NCBI GenBank assembly: GCA_900539155.1
Contig: UQBE01000035.1
Location: 1 to 22,973, forward strand
Direction of reading: 5' to 3'
From: an uncultured Porphyromonas sp.
GTDB taxonomy: Bacteria > Bacteroidota > Bacteroidia > Bacteroidales > Porphyromonadaceae
Length of the DNA: 22,973 nt
Below the pieces are notes generated by a model, which was given only the letters and a program-made list of their open reading frames with translations, was not told the DNA's origin and searched no databases. Position 1 is the stretch's first letter. Every line of letters starts with the position of its first letter. Positions 8,064-18,100 of the stretch are shown here, piece by piece. The position numbers and the translations under genes are program-made.

Positions 8064-9057
8064 AGCCCCAAACTAGATAGACAGCTCCCCACGTGTACCC
8101 TGCACCGAAGGAGCTTAGGATGAGCTTATCACCCTTCTTGAGTTTAGGCTCATACTCCCAAAGGCAGATAGGTATCGTGGCGGAGGATATGTTGCCATAC
8201 TTCTGAATGGTTACCATTACCTTGTCCATCGGCACATCGGTGTACTCCGAGACAGCCTGGATGATACGCATATTAGCTTGGTGAGGTACGACCCAAGCGA
8301 CATCGTCGTTGGTCAAATGATTGCGCTTCATCACCTCACGGCTCACGCGAGCCATGTCGAGGACCGCATTCTTAAAGACATGCTGCCCCTCCTGATAGAC
8401 AAAGTGCTCACGGCGTGCGACCGTCTCCGCCGTGGCGGGACTAGCCGATCCGCCCGACTTCATGATCAGGTGCGAGCGACCATTGCCGTCGGTCTTGAAG
8501 AGAGCATCCTGCACGCCTAGCGAAGTATCTTCCGTACGCTCCAGGAGGACGCATCCCGAGCCATCGCCAAAGAGCGGACTCGTCTGGCGGTCGGTGTAGT
8601 CGATTGCTGCGGACATCTTCTCCGTAGCTACCACAATCAGACGCTTGTACTGCCCTGAGCGAATGAAGTTGGCACCCGTCTCTAGCGCGTAGAGCCAGCT
8701 CGGGCAGGCCGAGTTGATATCAAAGGTAAAAGCGTGTCGGCAACCAGTCTCAAAGGCTACGATCGAAGAGGTCGATGGGAAGTGATAGTCGGCCGTATTG
8801 GTCGCTAGTATGACACCCTCCACGGAGAGCGGGTCTATATCCCATCGCTCCAACATCTGGCGAACAGCTTGGATAGCTAGGTAGGAGGCCCCGAGGCTCT
8901 TGTCCTTGAGTATGCGGCGCTCCTTGATGCCTACACGTGTCATAATCCACTCATCGGTGGTGTCGACCATCTTCTCTAGGTCGGCATTAGTCAGTCGATC
9001 CTCTGGTAGGTAAGCACCTACGGCAGTGATCATCGCATTGTATTGGGTCGAAATCAT
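8035..9057 (-). CDS. fabH: 3-oxoacyl-[ACP] synthase III (FabH)
   Basis: FabH condenses an acyl-CoA primer with malonyl-ACP and so starts each round of fatty-acid synthesis. The thiolase-fold enzyme is 340 residues long. The catalytic triad is visible: Cys118 in DINSACPS, His259 in VVPHQANMR, and Asn289 in YGNISSATIP. The GFGAGYTWG-type glycine loop is at 317-324 as SFGAGYTW. Met1 is chosen over Met9 because related Bacteroidota proteins have a short lead before the ITAVGAYLP strand. It is the first gene of the housekeeping run. In many Bacteroidota rpmF precedes fabH; here no rpmF is present and a terminator plus a secreted-protein gene lie upstream. A promoter in 9058-9230 is expected, but I found no clean TAnnTTTG there. 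Confidence 0.97.
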   Translation of the reverse strand: MISTQYNAMITAVGAYLPEDRLTNADLEKMVDTTDEWIMTRVGIKERRILKDKSLGASYLAIQAVRQMLERWDIDPLSVEGVILATNTADYHFPSTSSIVAFETGCRHAFTFDINSACPSWLYALETGANFIRSGQYKRLIVVATEKMSAAIDYTDRQTSPLFGDGSGCVLLERTEDTSLGVQDALFKTDGNGRSHLIMKSGGSASPATAETVARREHFVYQEGQHVFKNAVLDMARVSREVMKRNHLTNDDVAWVVPHQANMRIIQAVSEYTDVPMDKVMVTIQKYGNISSATIPICLWEYEPKLKKGDKLILSSFGAGYTWGAVYLVWGYDGATAPRR

Positions 9058-9231
9058 GTACTGTTTGGAACTACTCGGAAATGGTATTCAGTCGCTAAGG
9101 TAATAAAAAATCAGGCAATGCAACCCATCCATCTCGGAATGTGTGACAAGTCTTCATGCAAGGAGGCTTGTTTTAACGACTTCTGGTGAGCTATCATAGG
9201 TGCTTTGTCAGAGGTCTGAGGAGGAAGAATT

Positions 9232-9281
9232 AAAGGACACAGTCACGGAGGTCTTAAGACTTTCACGTGACTGTGTCCTTT
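9232..9281 (-). terminator. Strong hairpin terminator after the secreted LRR gene
   Basis: Perfect 16-bp arms lie at 9232-9247 (AAAGGACACAGTCACG) and 9266-9281. The loop contains the palindrome GTCTTAAGAC. It begins 43 nt beyond the stop of the LRR gene on the minus strand. T-runs are short on both sides (TTTT on plus, TTTAATT on minus), so it may work in both directions. It separates that gene from fabH. Apart from it, 9058-9323 shows nothing I recognise. Confidence 0.8.
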
Positions 9282-9323
9282 TATATATAGGTAGCTCTCA
9301 GTAACGGAGTGCTACGAGCTGTA

Positions 9324-12300
9324 CTACTGCTTGACCACTAGACGGTCAGTACCAGAGATGCGTACCACGTAGGTGCCAGCGGGATAGTTAGCGAGGCTGA
9401 CCACAGCACTACCCGTAGCGTCTGTGAGAGCCGTACCAACGAGCGTACCCGTCATATCGTAGAGCAGGATATCACTATCAGCGACTGCGCCAGCCACGTG
9501 GAGTAGCTCCTGCGTCGGGTTCGGATAGAGCTGTATGTCGAGCGCATCGACAGTAGCGACAGCGAGGTTGTCCTCCTCAACGATATGGCCAAAGATACTC
9601 CAGCCCTTAGCCTTGCTGTAAGCCTCCTTAGCTCCCTTCTGTACATGGAGCGTAGCATCCTCGGGCGCGTAAATATCCTTAAAGGTTGCCTCATTGATGA
9701 CAGAAGGCTCTACACTATAAGCGTAGACATTGCTGATAATCTGACAAGCAGCAAACGTATTAGCCTCTATCGAGCAACCTTCTGGGATATGCACCTCCTT
9801 GAGTGCCGAAGCGATTCCGAAGGCTCCCTTGCCAAACGAAGTACAGCTAGGCATATAGGGCACCTTCTCTAGTGAGCGGTCATAGTAAAATGCGGAGTCA
9901 CCGACCGAGACAAGCTGAGGTGTGACACCCTCTGCCCATCCGAACGACTTCATAGCCGCATTGTAGGTAAGTGCCATCGCATCGATGCGCTCTAGCGATG
10001 CTGGGAGTGTCAGCTCCTTGACTCTACCATTGTAAGCAAGAGCGAGGCGCGTGATCTCCTTGAGACCATCCGACAGCGTCAGCTTACCCTCCATATCAAT
10101 CGCTTGATTGCCTATAGGTAGGAAGAGCAGCTTCGAGCCATCTGCCGTGTAGAGGACACCCTTGACACTCTTGAGCGCTGTATTGCCCGAGGCAACCTCG
10201 ACAGCCTTTAAGTGCATAGGAGTCAGGAAGGCTCCAGGCTCTATCGCAGAGACCTTAGCCCCTAGCGTATAGCTGTCTGCCGTGAGACCCGCTGGGTAGG
10301 CGATGAGCTTCGTCTGATCCTTGCTGTAGAGGACTCCCTCTATCGTTGAGAACGACTCATTAGCCTCTGGTACGACAAACTTCGTCATAGCCGTGCAGAA
10401 GAGGAAGGCACGATCACCGATGCCCTTGACCTTATTATTGAGCGTCAGCGAAGTCATCTGGTTGGCACCCTCGAAGGCTAGCGGAGCGATGTAAGTCACC
10501 TCATCGGGTAGGACTGCATCACCCTCGGCCATCCACTTATATAGTACGCCATTGACGATGTTAGGCTTCTTATCCGTACTAGACGCTGGGCTACAGACCA
10601 TATTCACCTCGACATCCTCCTTGAGGCTATCGATCGTGTAGGTCAGCCCGCGGTAGTTAGGAAGCGTATTACCACCGACCTGCCACTCATCGACGGTGTA
10701 GCCCTCAGCAGGGTGTGCCGTAAAGACAAGCTTGCTACCAGCCTTGACGGCCTGACCCGTCTTGATCTTGACACCATTAGCCGTAGCGGTGAGCGTGCCG
10801 GTCTTCTCATTGAAAGAGGCAAACTTCACTCTAAAGTGTCCCTCGATACGGTCAAAATCGACCTCTATCTCACGTGCATCGGGCACTTCGCAGCGATAGG
10901 TGGACTGACCATTTTGTCCCTCTATCGGCTTAAACTCGCTGCCTCCTATCTCAATCTGCTCAAACCAGTCTCCGATGCGGTAGCCCTCCTTAGGCGTAGC
11001 GGTAAAGTTGAGCATCGTACCCACAGGCACACGAGCGCCACGCTTCACCTCTGTACCGTCATCCAATTTGCAGGTCAGTGTACCCATCTCTGGGTCACGA
11101 CTACGGAAGTAAACGTCAGCACCCTCTGGACGAGCCTCAAAGGTCACCTCGACATTTAGATGACTGGTTAGATCCTTGACCTCATAGATTTGAGGAAACT
11201 TTGGATCACCTTTGACAGTCACGACTTTTCCATTGACACGCCACTCCTTGATCCGCTGCTCAACACTAGGGATTGCCTTAAAGCTAATAGGAGAGTGCTC
11301 TAGGAGCATCGCGCCACTCTCAACATCCTGCGCTCCAGTCGTCCAAACCTCCAGCTGACCATCGCCTATAGCCTTATAGGTTACCTTGTAGCGTTGCTGT
11401 GTCCCTGCGGGAGCACCGACGACGATCTGGCACTTCTTCAGTTTCTGCGCTAGCTCCGTCTTAATCGCCTCAGTAGCGACATAGACCGTTGTCGTCTCCT
11501 TGTCAGGCCAAAGCACCTCCAGACCAGAGATAGAATTGCTCAAGTGCAAGTCTACGACACGTAGCGAGCCCACACCACTGAAAGATAGAAGATGCCACTT
11601 GATACGCTCCAAGCGTGGCAGATAAAGCTCAGCGAGCTTAGTGCAATTGACAAAAGCATTTGTACCTATCTCCTTAACGTAAGGAAGCTCTAGACGCTCC
11701 AAAGCTTTACAGCCAAAGATAGCGTTGTCGCCAATAGCCTTGCACTCCTCGCCCAGGGTCACCTTCTGGACACCTCCCGCTAGTACGCGTAGCACGCCAT
11801 CAGCACGGGAGATGAGTGCACCCCCGGTTGCGAGGTAGTTAGCACAACCTTCCTCGAGCGTTAGCGAGGTGAGGCTGGTACTGCTTTGGAAGGGGTTGTC
11901 CACGATAGACTCGAGCGACTTGCCTAGTGAGAGTGAGGTCAGTGCGTTTGCATTCTCAAAGGCCCTCTCCCCGATCGTCTTGATCATCGGCAGTTCGAGA
12001 GCCTCCAGAGCTGTACACCCCTCGAAGCTGTGACTGCCTACGCTCTCTAGCTTAGGAGCCTTGATAGTCTTGATACCAGTGCAACCATTGAAGGCGTTGT
12101 CACCGATCTTTGTCACCCCGTTGAGATCTACGCTGGTGATATTGGTGTTGCTGATATGGTTTGAGGAGCCCCACCCATTAGGATTATCTTCATCAGGTGT
12201 GTAGAAGCAGTTTGCAGCGATCTCAGTCACCTCATCGGGTATCCGGATAGCTCCAGTCGCATCACTCCAAGAGAGTAATACGTTACCCGACACCGTCTGC

Positions 12301-12359
12301 GCGGCGAGAGCTGTCGCCGAGAGGACGAGTAGGAGTAGTAAGTTTGTTATTCGATTCAT
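9324..12359 (-). CDS. Secreted BspA-like LRR protein with T9SS sorting domain
   Basis: This is a large exported protein. The start chosen at 12359 gives 1011 residues and a clean signal peptide, MNRITNLLLLLVLSATALA, with likely cleavage before AQT. The ATG 24 nt upstream would put eight polar residues in front of it. LRR_5/BspA-type repeats (FxGCTALExLELPxIKxIGxxAF) fill about 24-310. Three InlB/Flg_new-type beta repeats (GYRIGDW, GYTVDEW pattern) fill about 324-590. A second LRR block runs from about 600 to 915. The last 80 residues, with LYPNPTQELLHV and YPAGTYVVRIS, form a type A T9SS C-terminal domain, so the protein should be cleaved and displayed on the surface or released. BspA relatives bind host matrix proteins or other bacteria; adhesion here is inference. 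It ends at the 9232-9281 terminator. Confidence 0.92.
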   Translation of the reverse strand: MNRITNLLLLLVLSATALAAQTVSGNVLLSWSDATGAIRIPDEVTEIAANCFYTPDEDNPNGWGSSNHISNTNITSVDLNGVTKIGDNAFNGCTGIKTIKAPKLESVGSHSFEGCTALEALELPMIKTIGERAFENANALTSLSLGKSLESIVDNPFQSSTSLTSLTLEEGCANYLATGGALISRADGVLRVLAGGVQKVTLGEECKAIGDNAIFGCKALERLELPYVKEIGTNAFVNCTKLAELYLPRLERIKWHLLSFSGVGSLRVVDLHLSNSISGLEVLWPDKETTTVYVATEAIKTELAQKLKKCQIVVGAPAGTQQRYKVTYKAIGDGQLEVWTTGAQDVESGAMLLEHSPISFKAIPSVEQRIKEWRVNGKVVTVKGDPKFPQIYEVKDLTSHLNVEVTFEARPEGADVYFRSRDPEMGTLTCKLDDGTEVKRGARVPVGTMLNFTATPKEGYRIGDWFEQIEIGGSEFKPIEGQNGQSTYRCEVPDAREIEVDFDRIEGHFRVKFASFNEKTGTLTATANGVKIKTGQAVKAGSKLVFTAHPAEGYTVDEWQVGGNTLPNYRGLTYTIDSLKEDVEVNMVCSPASSTDKKPNIVNGVLYKWMAEGDAVLPDEVTYIAPLAFEGANQMTSLTLNNKVKGIGDRAFLFCTAMTKFVVPEANESFSTIEGVLYSKDQTKLIAYPAGLTADSYTLGAKVSAIEPGAFLTPMHLKAVEVASGNTALKSVKGVLYTADGSKLLFLPIGNQAIDMEGKLTLSDGLKEITRLALAYNGRVKELTLPASLERIDAMALTYNAAMKSFGWAEGVTPQLVSVGDSAFYYDRSLEKVPYMPSCTSFGKGAFGIASALKEVHIPEGCSIEANTFAACQIISNVYAYSVEPSVINEATFKDIYAPEDATLHVQKGAKEAYSKAKGWSIFGHIVEEDNLAVATVDALDIQLYPNPTQELLHVAGAVADSDILLYDMTGTLVGTALTDATGSAVVSLANYPAGTYVVRISGTDRLVVKQ

Positions 12360-12413
12360 AAATGTAATTTGTTGTTGATACATTGAGTATTAGTGCACAT
12401 CTCGTGCATAGAG

Positions 12414-12432
12414 GCTCCGTGCGATACGGAGC
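12414..12432 (-). promoter_or_regulatory. Small hairpin upstream of the secreted LRR gene
   Basis: GCTCCGT (12414-12420) and ACGGAGC (12426-12432) pair perfectly around five bases. The site is 54 nt upstream of the chosen start and probably lies in the 5' leader. Function is unknown. Confidence 0.35.
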
Positions 12433-12462
12433 AGTCGTTTAGAAAGGGGAGCAGTCTTCTTT

Positions 12463-12632
12463 GAGACTGTTGCATAAAGGCGAATCGCTGTGTTACTTTC
12501 GGGATTCGGCTTCGGTCACATACGTATGCTCCCTTCAGACCTCACCCTCAGCGCCTTGCGCTTCATCCTTTCTGCACAGCCTAGACAATCTTGCGCAAGA
12601 TTGTCTAGGCTGTTGACTTTTGTATCAGTCTC
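12463..12632. mobile_element. Long form of the GAGACTGTTG repeat, copy 1 (MITE-like)
   Basis: This 170-bp non-coding element begins GAGACTGTTGCATAAAGG and ends TTTTGTATCAGTCTC, giving imperfect terminal inverted repeats. It matches 22591-22764 along its whole length in the same orientation. Inside are a 10-bp palindrome CATACGTATG (12519-12528) and a perfect 38-bp palindrome (12576-12613) centred on TTGC|GCAA. Its ends resemble those of small IS-derived elements known in Porphyromonas, and it has no transposase, so a miniature inverted-repeat element is the best reading. It lies in the leader or promoter region of the secreted LRR gene. A target-site duplication is not evident. Confidence 0.7.
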
Positions 12633-12667
12633 CCTTTGCGCCATTCTAAAATGTCAAGCATACGGCT

Positions 12668-12675
12668 CAAAGGTA
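12668..12675 (-). promoter_or_regulatory. Candidate -7 element TACCTTTG for the secreted LRR gene
   Basis: Read on the minus strand the sequence is TACCTTTG, a perfect TAnnTTTG. No TTTG is found 19-21 nt upstream, so the site is only half supported. If used, the transcript would start near 12660 and carry the whole 12463-12632 repeat in a leader of about 300 nt. Confidence 0.35.
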
Positions 12676-12705
12676 CAGAAAAAAGATTTACTCACTTTCT
12701 GCAGT

Positions 12706-12774
12706 CCAGTATGGACGGAGGCGTGTCACCCTCTGCCCATACTGGTTCAAGGGCTAGTTTACACAGGAACTAGC
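12706..12774 (-). terminator. Two hairpins after the PBP gene, possible terminator
   Basis: GCTAGTT/AACTAGC (12753-12759/12768-12774) abuts the stop codon, followed by CCAGTATGG/CCATACTGG (12706-12714/12737-12745). On the minus strand a TTTTTT run appears only about 22 nt past the second stem (12679-12684), so this is not a textbook intrinsic terminator. Confidence 0.45.
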
Positions 12775-15165
12775 TTAGTAGCCCTCCTCGAGCACCTCCT
12801 CCACGAGAGAGTCTAGAGGCTCGTGGAGTGGCACCGTGGCGACATCCCCACAGGGATAGAAGCCTGGTGGTATATTGAAGGAGGTCTGTGTCGAGTAGCC
12901 TAGCGTCGGGTCGGCATAGACACTCTTCATAAAGTAGCCGAAGATAGGTAGTGCTGCCGAGGCACCCTGTCCATACGCCATCGAGCGGAAGTGTATCGAC
13001 CGCTCCTCGCCACCGACCCAGCAGCCAGCTACAATCTCTGGAGAGAAGCCAACGAACCATCCATCGCTGTTGCGCTGTGTCGTACCAGTCTTGCCCCCTA
13101 GAGGCATTGTTAGGTTATGACGGAAGCGCAGTCTGCCACCCGTACCACCATCGACGACAGCGCGCATCATGTCGAGCATCTGCAGGGCAGCCCGTGCGGG
13201 AAGTACCTCCGTAAGATTGGCCGTAAAGGTCGCTACCACATTGCCGTAGCGATCCTCGATACGAGTCACAGGGATCGGGTCGACACGGATGCCTTGATTG
13301 ACAAAAGCACTGTATGCCGCCACCATCTCACTGACCGTCACATCGGGCGTACCGAGAGCCACCGAGACGACAGGGTCTATGTCGCCCTTGATGCCGAAGG
13401 AGTGGAGCAGTCGAACAAAGGTATAGGGTGATGTGCGCCCCATCAGGTATGCCGTGACCCAGTTAGAGGAGTTTTGCAGTCCCCACTTGATTGAGACCAT
13501 CTCGCCCACTCGCTTAGCTCCAGTATTGCGCGGCGTCCACGCCTTGCCATTAGCATCATAGAGCGTGATCGGCTGGTGCATCACCTGCTCACAGGGAGAG
13601 ATACCCTGTATCATACTGAGGGAGTAGAGAAAAGGCTTGATCGTCGAGCCCACTTGTCGCCTACCCTGTGAGACCATATCATACTTAAACGTGCGAAAGT
13701 CCACATCCCCGACATAAGCCAGGATATTTCCGTTGTGCGGATTCATCGCCATAAAGCCCGTGTGAAGGAAGTGCTTATAGTATAGTACTGAGTCGCGAGG
13801 GGTCATTTCCTTATCGACCCATCCGTCGTAGCTCCAGACACGCATCTTACGCTTCTCATCGAAGGTCTTACGAATCTCTTCGGGCGACATACCGAGCTTC
13901 TTGAGTGAGCGCCAGCGATCCGTGTTGTGCAGGGCACGCTCGATAGCATCCTTGCGTTGCTGTGCTGTCAGGTCGCTACTATAAGGAGCCAGCTTAGAGC
14001 CTCGCATCTCACGGTCGAAGTTGGGCTGTACAAACTCGCTCATATGCTTCTGCACCGCCTCCTCGGCGTACTGTTGCATACGGCTATCGATCGTGCCGTA
14101 TATCTTGAGTCCATCGGCATAGAGATCGTAGTGCGAGCCGTCTGACTTCTTGTTCTTCTGACACCAGCCGTAGATAGGCTGTGTCTCCCAGAGGAGCGAG
14201 TCAATGGCGTACTGCTCTTGATTCCACTGCGAGTAGTCACTTCGCTTAGGTTTTTTGGCAGTCAGTAAGAGACGCACGAACTCTCTATAATAGGGAGCCA
14301 AGCCATCGGAGTGCGTATTGCTTGTGAAGTTCAGCTGGATTGGCTCGGCGGCAGCCTTCGTATAGGTCTCCTCGGATATGTAGCCCGCCTTGACCATCTG
14401 CTGGAGTACTGTGTTGCGACGCTTCAGCGGTGCCTCGCTATCGGCGTGTAGGACGGGGTTGTACAGTGCGGGGTTCTTACACATTCCGACCAGCATCGCC
14501 GACTCGTTGAGGTTCAGCTCCGAGGGCGTCTTGCCAAAGTAGGTCTGGGCGGCCGAGCGGATTCCGACAGCGTTGTAGAGGAAGTCAAACTGATTCAGAT
14601 ACATCGCGATGATCTCCTCCTTGGTGTAGTTGCGCTCGAGCTTGATTGCTATCACCCACTCGATCGGCTTCTGGAGGAGTCGCTGTAGCGTGGACTTAGC
14701 ATGCGGCGAGTAGAGCTGCTTAGCCAGCTGCTGCGTGATGGTACTTCCTCCGCCACTAGCTGTCTGACGTAGCACGCCACGCTTGACGACGGCACGCCCC
14801 ACGCCTCGCATGTCGACTCCCGAGTGCTGGTAAAAGCGCACATCCTCCGTGGCCACAAGAGCCTGCACCAGTGGCTCGGCAAGCTCGTCATAGCCCACGT
14901 AGATGCGGTTTGTCGACCCATGAGCGTAGGAGCCTAGCTGCACACCATCGTCCGAGATGAGGACAGAGGCATACTTGTCTATGGGGTTTTGCAGCTGCTC
15001 CACGTCGGGCATGTATCCTATGACGCCGTGCCAGATGAGCACAAATATGATTAAGACCAAAGTCCAAAAGGCTCCGAAGAGCCACCACAGCACCTTGATG
15101 ATCTTTCCTTTCATACGAAAGCCTATTATTCTTGTTTTCCACTTTTTGCGAGACAGACTTTTCAA
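12775..15165 (-). CDS. Class A penicillin-binding protein 1A
   Basis: This is a bifunctional peptidoglycan synthase of 796 residues, anchored by one membrane segment at about 22-48, with the rest periplasmic. The GT51 glycosyltransferase domain has EDVRFYQHSGVD (107-118, catalytic Glu107) and GGGSTITQQLAKQL (138-151). The transpeptidase domain has the acylated serine in STIK (507-510), SSN (566-568) and KTGT (692-695). All catalytic motifs are intact. Met18 is a possible shorter start; Met1 adds a basic cytoplasmic tail typical of the family. It starts 19 nt after the stop of the 1111-aa hydrolase-like gene with no terminator between them, so part of its transcription may come from that accessory locus. 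Gene symbols pbp1A, mrcA and ponA are used variably. Confidence 0.96.
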   Translation of the reverse strand: MKSLSRKKWKTRIIGFRMKGKIIKVLWWLFGAFWTLVLIIFVLIWHGVIGYMPDVEQLQNPIDKYASVLISDDGVQLGSYAHGSTNRIYVGYDELAEPLVQALVATEDVRFYQHSGVDMRGVGRAVVKRGVLRQTASGGGSTITQQLAKQLYSPHAKSTLQRLLQKPIEWVIAIKLERNYTKEEIIAMYLNQFDFLYNAVGIRSAAQTYFGKTPSELNLNESAMLVGMCKNPALYNPVLHADSEAPLKRRNTVLQQMVKAGYISEETYTKAAAEPIQLNFTSNTHSDGLAPYYREFVRLLLTAKKPKRSDYSQWNQEQYAIDSLLWETQPIYGWCQKNKKSDGSHYDLYADGLKIYGTIDSRMQQYAEEAVQKHMSEFVQPNFDREMRGSKLAPYSSDLTAQQRKDAIERALHNTDRWRSLKKLGMSPEEIRKTFDEKRKMRVWSYDGWVDKEMTPRDSVLYYKHFLHTGFMAMNPHNGNILAYVGDVDFRTFKYDMVSQGRRQVGSTIKPFLYSLSMIQGISPCEQVMHQPITLYDANGKAWTPRNTGAKRVGEMVSIKWGLQNSSNWVTAYLMGRTSPYTFVRLLHSFGIKGDIDPVVSVALGTPDVTVSEMVAAYSAFVNQGIRVDPIPVTRIEDRYGNVVATFTANLTEVLPARAALQMLDMMRAVVDGGTGGRLRFRHNLTMPLGGKTGTTQRNSDGWFVGFSPEIVAGCWVGGEERSIHFRSMAYGQGASAALPIFGYFMKSVYADPTLGYSTQTSFNIPPGFYPCGDVATVPLHEPLDSLVEEVLEEGY

Positions 15166-15184
15166 AGCTAGTATCTCAAGTGGT

Positions 15185-18100
15185 TCATTTTCTTATCACG
15201 TGAAACTCTTTGTAAGCATCATCATACCAAACCTTGACGAGATACTGTCCGTATGGTAGATCAATGACACCTAATGGATCCCCTAGTTTGACCCCTCCCA
15301 TATGCTGCAAAACTCCTGTTGCAGACCAGATCCCGTAAGTATATTCAACCTCTTGATGTGGCAAGTGGTCTTGTTGAGAGACTTTGCGATGATGACTTGT
15401 CCAGTCATATCGTAGTACGGCATCTTCTGTCGTCACTACAGACGGAGTTATCATTATGTTGTCTAGTACGTCTAAATATTGATAGGTGAATGTGCTTGAC
15501 TCGCTTTCGCCACATTCATTTTTAAGACGATAGGTGAGTGTATATCTTCCAGGCTTTTCGAAAAGAGTCCGACTAGGCTCATAGTGAAGTTGTAGCGTAC
15601 GACGGGGAATCAACGACTGCTCGTTTATGTAGTCTGGGATTTCGTATTTCTCTATTGGTTTACCATCAGGTCCTATGCGATCCTGAGAAATTTTACTATT
15701 CCATTTTAATGGTGCCAAATAGATGTTAGACTGCTGAGCATACCGAATCATTGCAGGTTCAGTAACACTTTCGTATTGTACCTGATCTAAAGGTCGCTTC
15801 ACTAAGTCATAATCAAAAATACTCTCGTCAATGACAAGATTATTTGTCGGATCTTTTTCCCCCCATTCAACTCCTGTGATATTGCCCCAGTATGGCCAAT
15901 CTATCTGAACCGTTGGATAGGGTAAGTACTTACTGTTATAGCTATTCTTGGCTTCAGCTTGAATTATCTGAACCTCCTTTGTAGTAGGCGTACCTATATA
16001 GACGTAGCAAGAATCTGAGGAGGCAAACTTTCGCCCATTAAAAAACGCCTCAACATAGACAAAGCCGATCTTTCCGAAAGGACTACTATACTTTTTTGCA
16101 AGCTCACTAGGATAGAGAGTGGCTCGTATGCCATTTTCTTGAGTGCTACTAGGTATATCAAGCATAAGGCTCGTATGCCACTTATAAGTAAAGCCCTCTA
16201 GAGGGTTAAGCACCTTCAGTGTCGTACCACAGTCACAAATAGTTGCAGTGGAGTCGAGCTGTGGACGATAGTTCTTTGGGATGTCTTCCTTTAAGGCTAA
16301 AAGGAAATTATTGAAGTGACTCCAAAAGGAGATGTGTTGCTCCGAACTCTCACCACTCACGGTATATATGAAGTCGAAAGGCGATTTTCGCTTAGCCTCT
16401 TCGTAGCTAGTTATTTTCTCTCCAGCGGGAATTCCCAAGGAGCTATTAAGTGGCACGAAACAAAACTTTGACGTGTTCACCTTTGCACTAAACTTACTAC
16501 TAAGAAACCAAGACCAGAATTTATATTTTTCTGGATCAACCATTGTCCAATCAACAAGAGGGTTCTTTGCATAATCAGACAATGGGAATACGCCACCAGC
16601 ATCTACATCATTAAAGAGCGGATTGGGATTTTGTACTCTTACTTGCATACGAGAGAGGTGATACGTATGGGGAAACAGCCCGAAGAGATAATATTTCGTC
16701 AGCGCGATGTCTTGATAATAGGGGGTTTGACAAGGCATAGCATTAACATAAGCCTCTACAGTAAACGTACTACTCGTCAGAGGAAAATGATTGAGGTGTG
16801 GTCCTCGATTGTTAAAGAGAGAAGCAAAGAATCCTGAAGAAAGACCGAATAACCCATACGCATAGCCACCTGCTTCAGCAAGGTGAAATCCACGAGGTAC
16901 TATTGGAGATGCTCCAATAGCTCCATTTGAAAACGCCACATTAAAAGTCTTACGAGGTAGGCCCATCCGTTTGTACTCCTTATGAAATGAAGTAAACTCT
17001 GGGTTTGGACTCAGAGGAACATCATAAACATTGTCGTAAGGGTTAGTGAAACTATTCATACCTGGGTCTCGCGACTTTAGGAAGAAGAAATAATCCTCTG
17101 TATAGAAAGGCACCAACTGTCTAATCGCTGGCTTCCTCAACCATTCTCGGATCTTACTCATCCTTACGGGATTGTCTTTACACCATAGATAGATATTCGT
17201 GATTCTTCGAATTTTAGAAAACTCTGATCCCTCAAGCCAGTGGTATGCCATATAAAAAGCCCCTAGTGGTACGTTGGCTCCCATATGTGGAGAGTCATAG
17301 GAGATATACTTGCGAGTCTCGTGATCCTCTCCCGCAAGCTCCATCTTACGTAACCCATACGAGGCAACTAGACCTCCCATACTCAGTCCTACGACAACAT
17401 TCTTTTCGTCTCCCTCTTTATGAGTGTTGATATACCGTAGAGCCTCCTGAAAGAGAGCTGCATTGCGACGGATGTCATCCATCCCATCTGCGTAGTCTAG
17501 ATAAGCAATATCGTAGCCTAAGTCGAGGATACGATTGAATTGTTCATCGCTAAAATAGGAATTAATATCCCAGTTCTTTTGAGGATCGGAGATAACTGTA
17601 GGATATACATCAAACCCCTCAACTATAAAAAGTGGCTTGCGAAACTTTCCAGTATGATTGTGTGGGGAGAGCTTGTATTGCAAAGTGCCTCCACTATGCA
17701 TCCCAGATTCTGATAGGAAAAAGACAGACTCAAGTTCTGGAATTTCGAAAGCGATTTGCGTCTCTTGCGGGGTTGTTATAGCAAGAGGAAAGTGGGAGCG
17801 ATACCAAACATTAGCACCCACTTGCTGTATGCGCATAGTTACCATCTTCAGACCATCAGTGGCATAGCGGTAAGAGATATGCTCTCCAATAGCTATCGAA
17901 CGAAAGGGTTGTCCCTCTTCAAACTGAACCTCAATTTGCGCAATGGCTTGACTATTCGTAAGCATTAACTGCTGAGGAATACAGAAGGTCACATCTCGGC
18001 TGGACAATTCACTTGTGAAAGGAGCTGCAGCAAAGAGATGTAGCTCTTCGTAGGGTGACTTGGAGATACCTCCTTTCACTCTTATTTGGTCATTTAGTGG

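Noticed and set aside
12490..12816. Plus-strand frame of 108 codons across the repeat and the PBP end
   Set aside because: It spans a non-coding repeat and the antisense of the PBP stop region, and resembles no protein.
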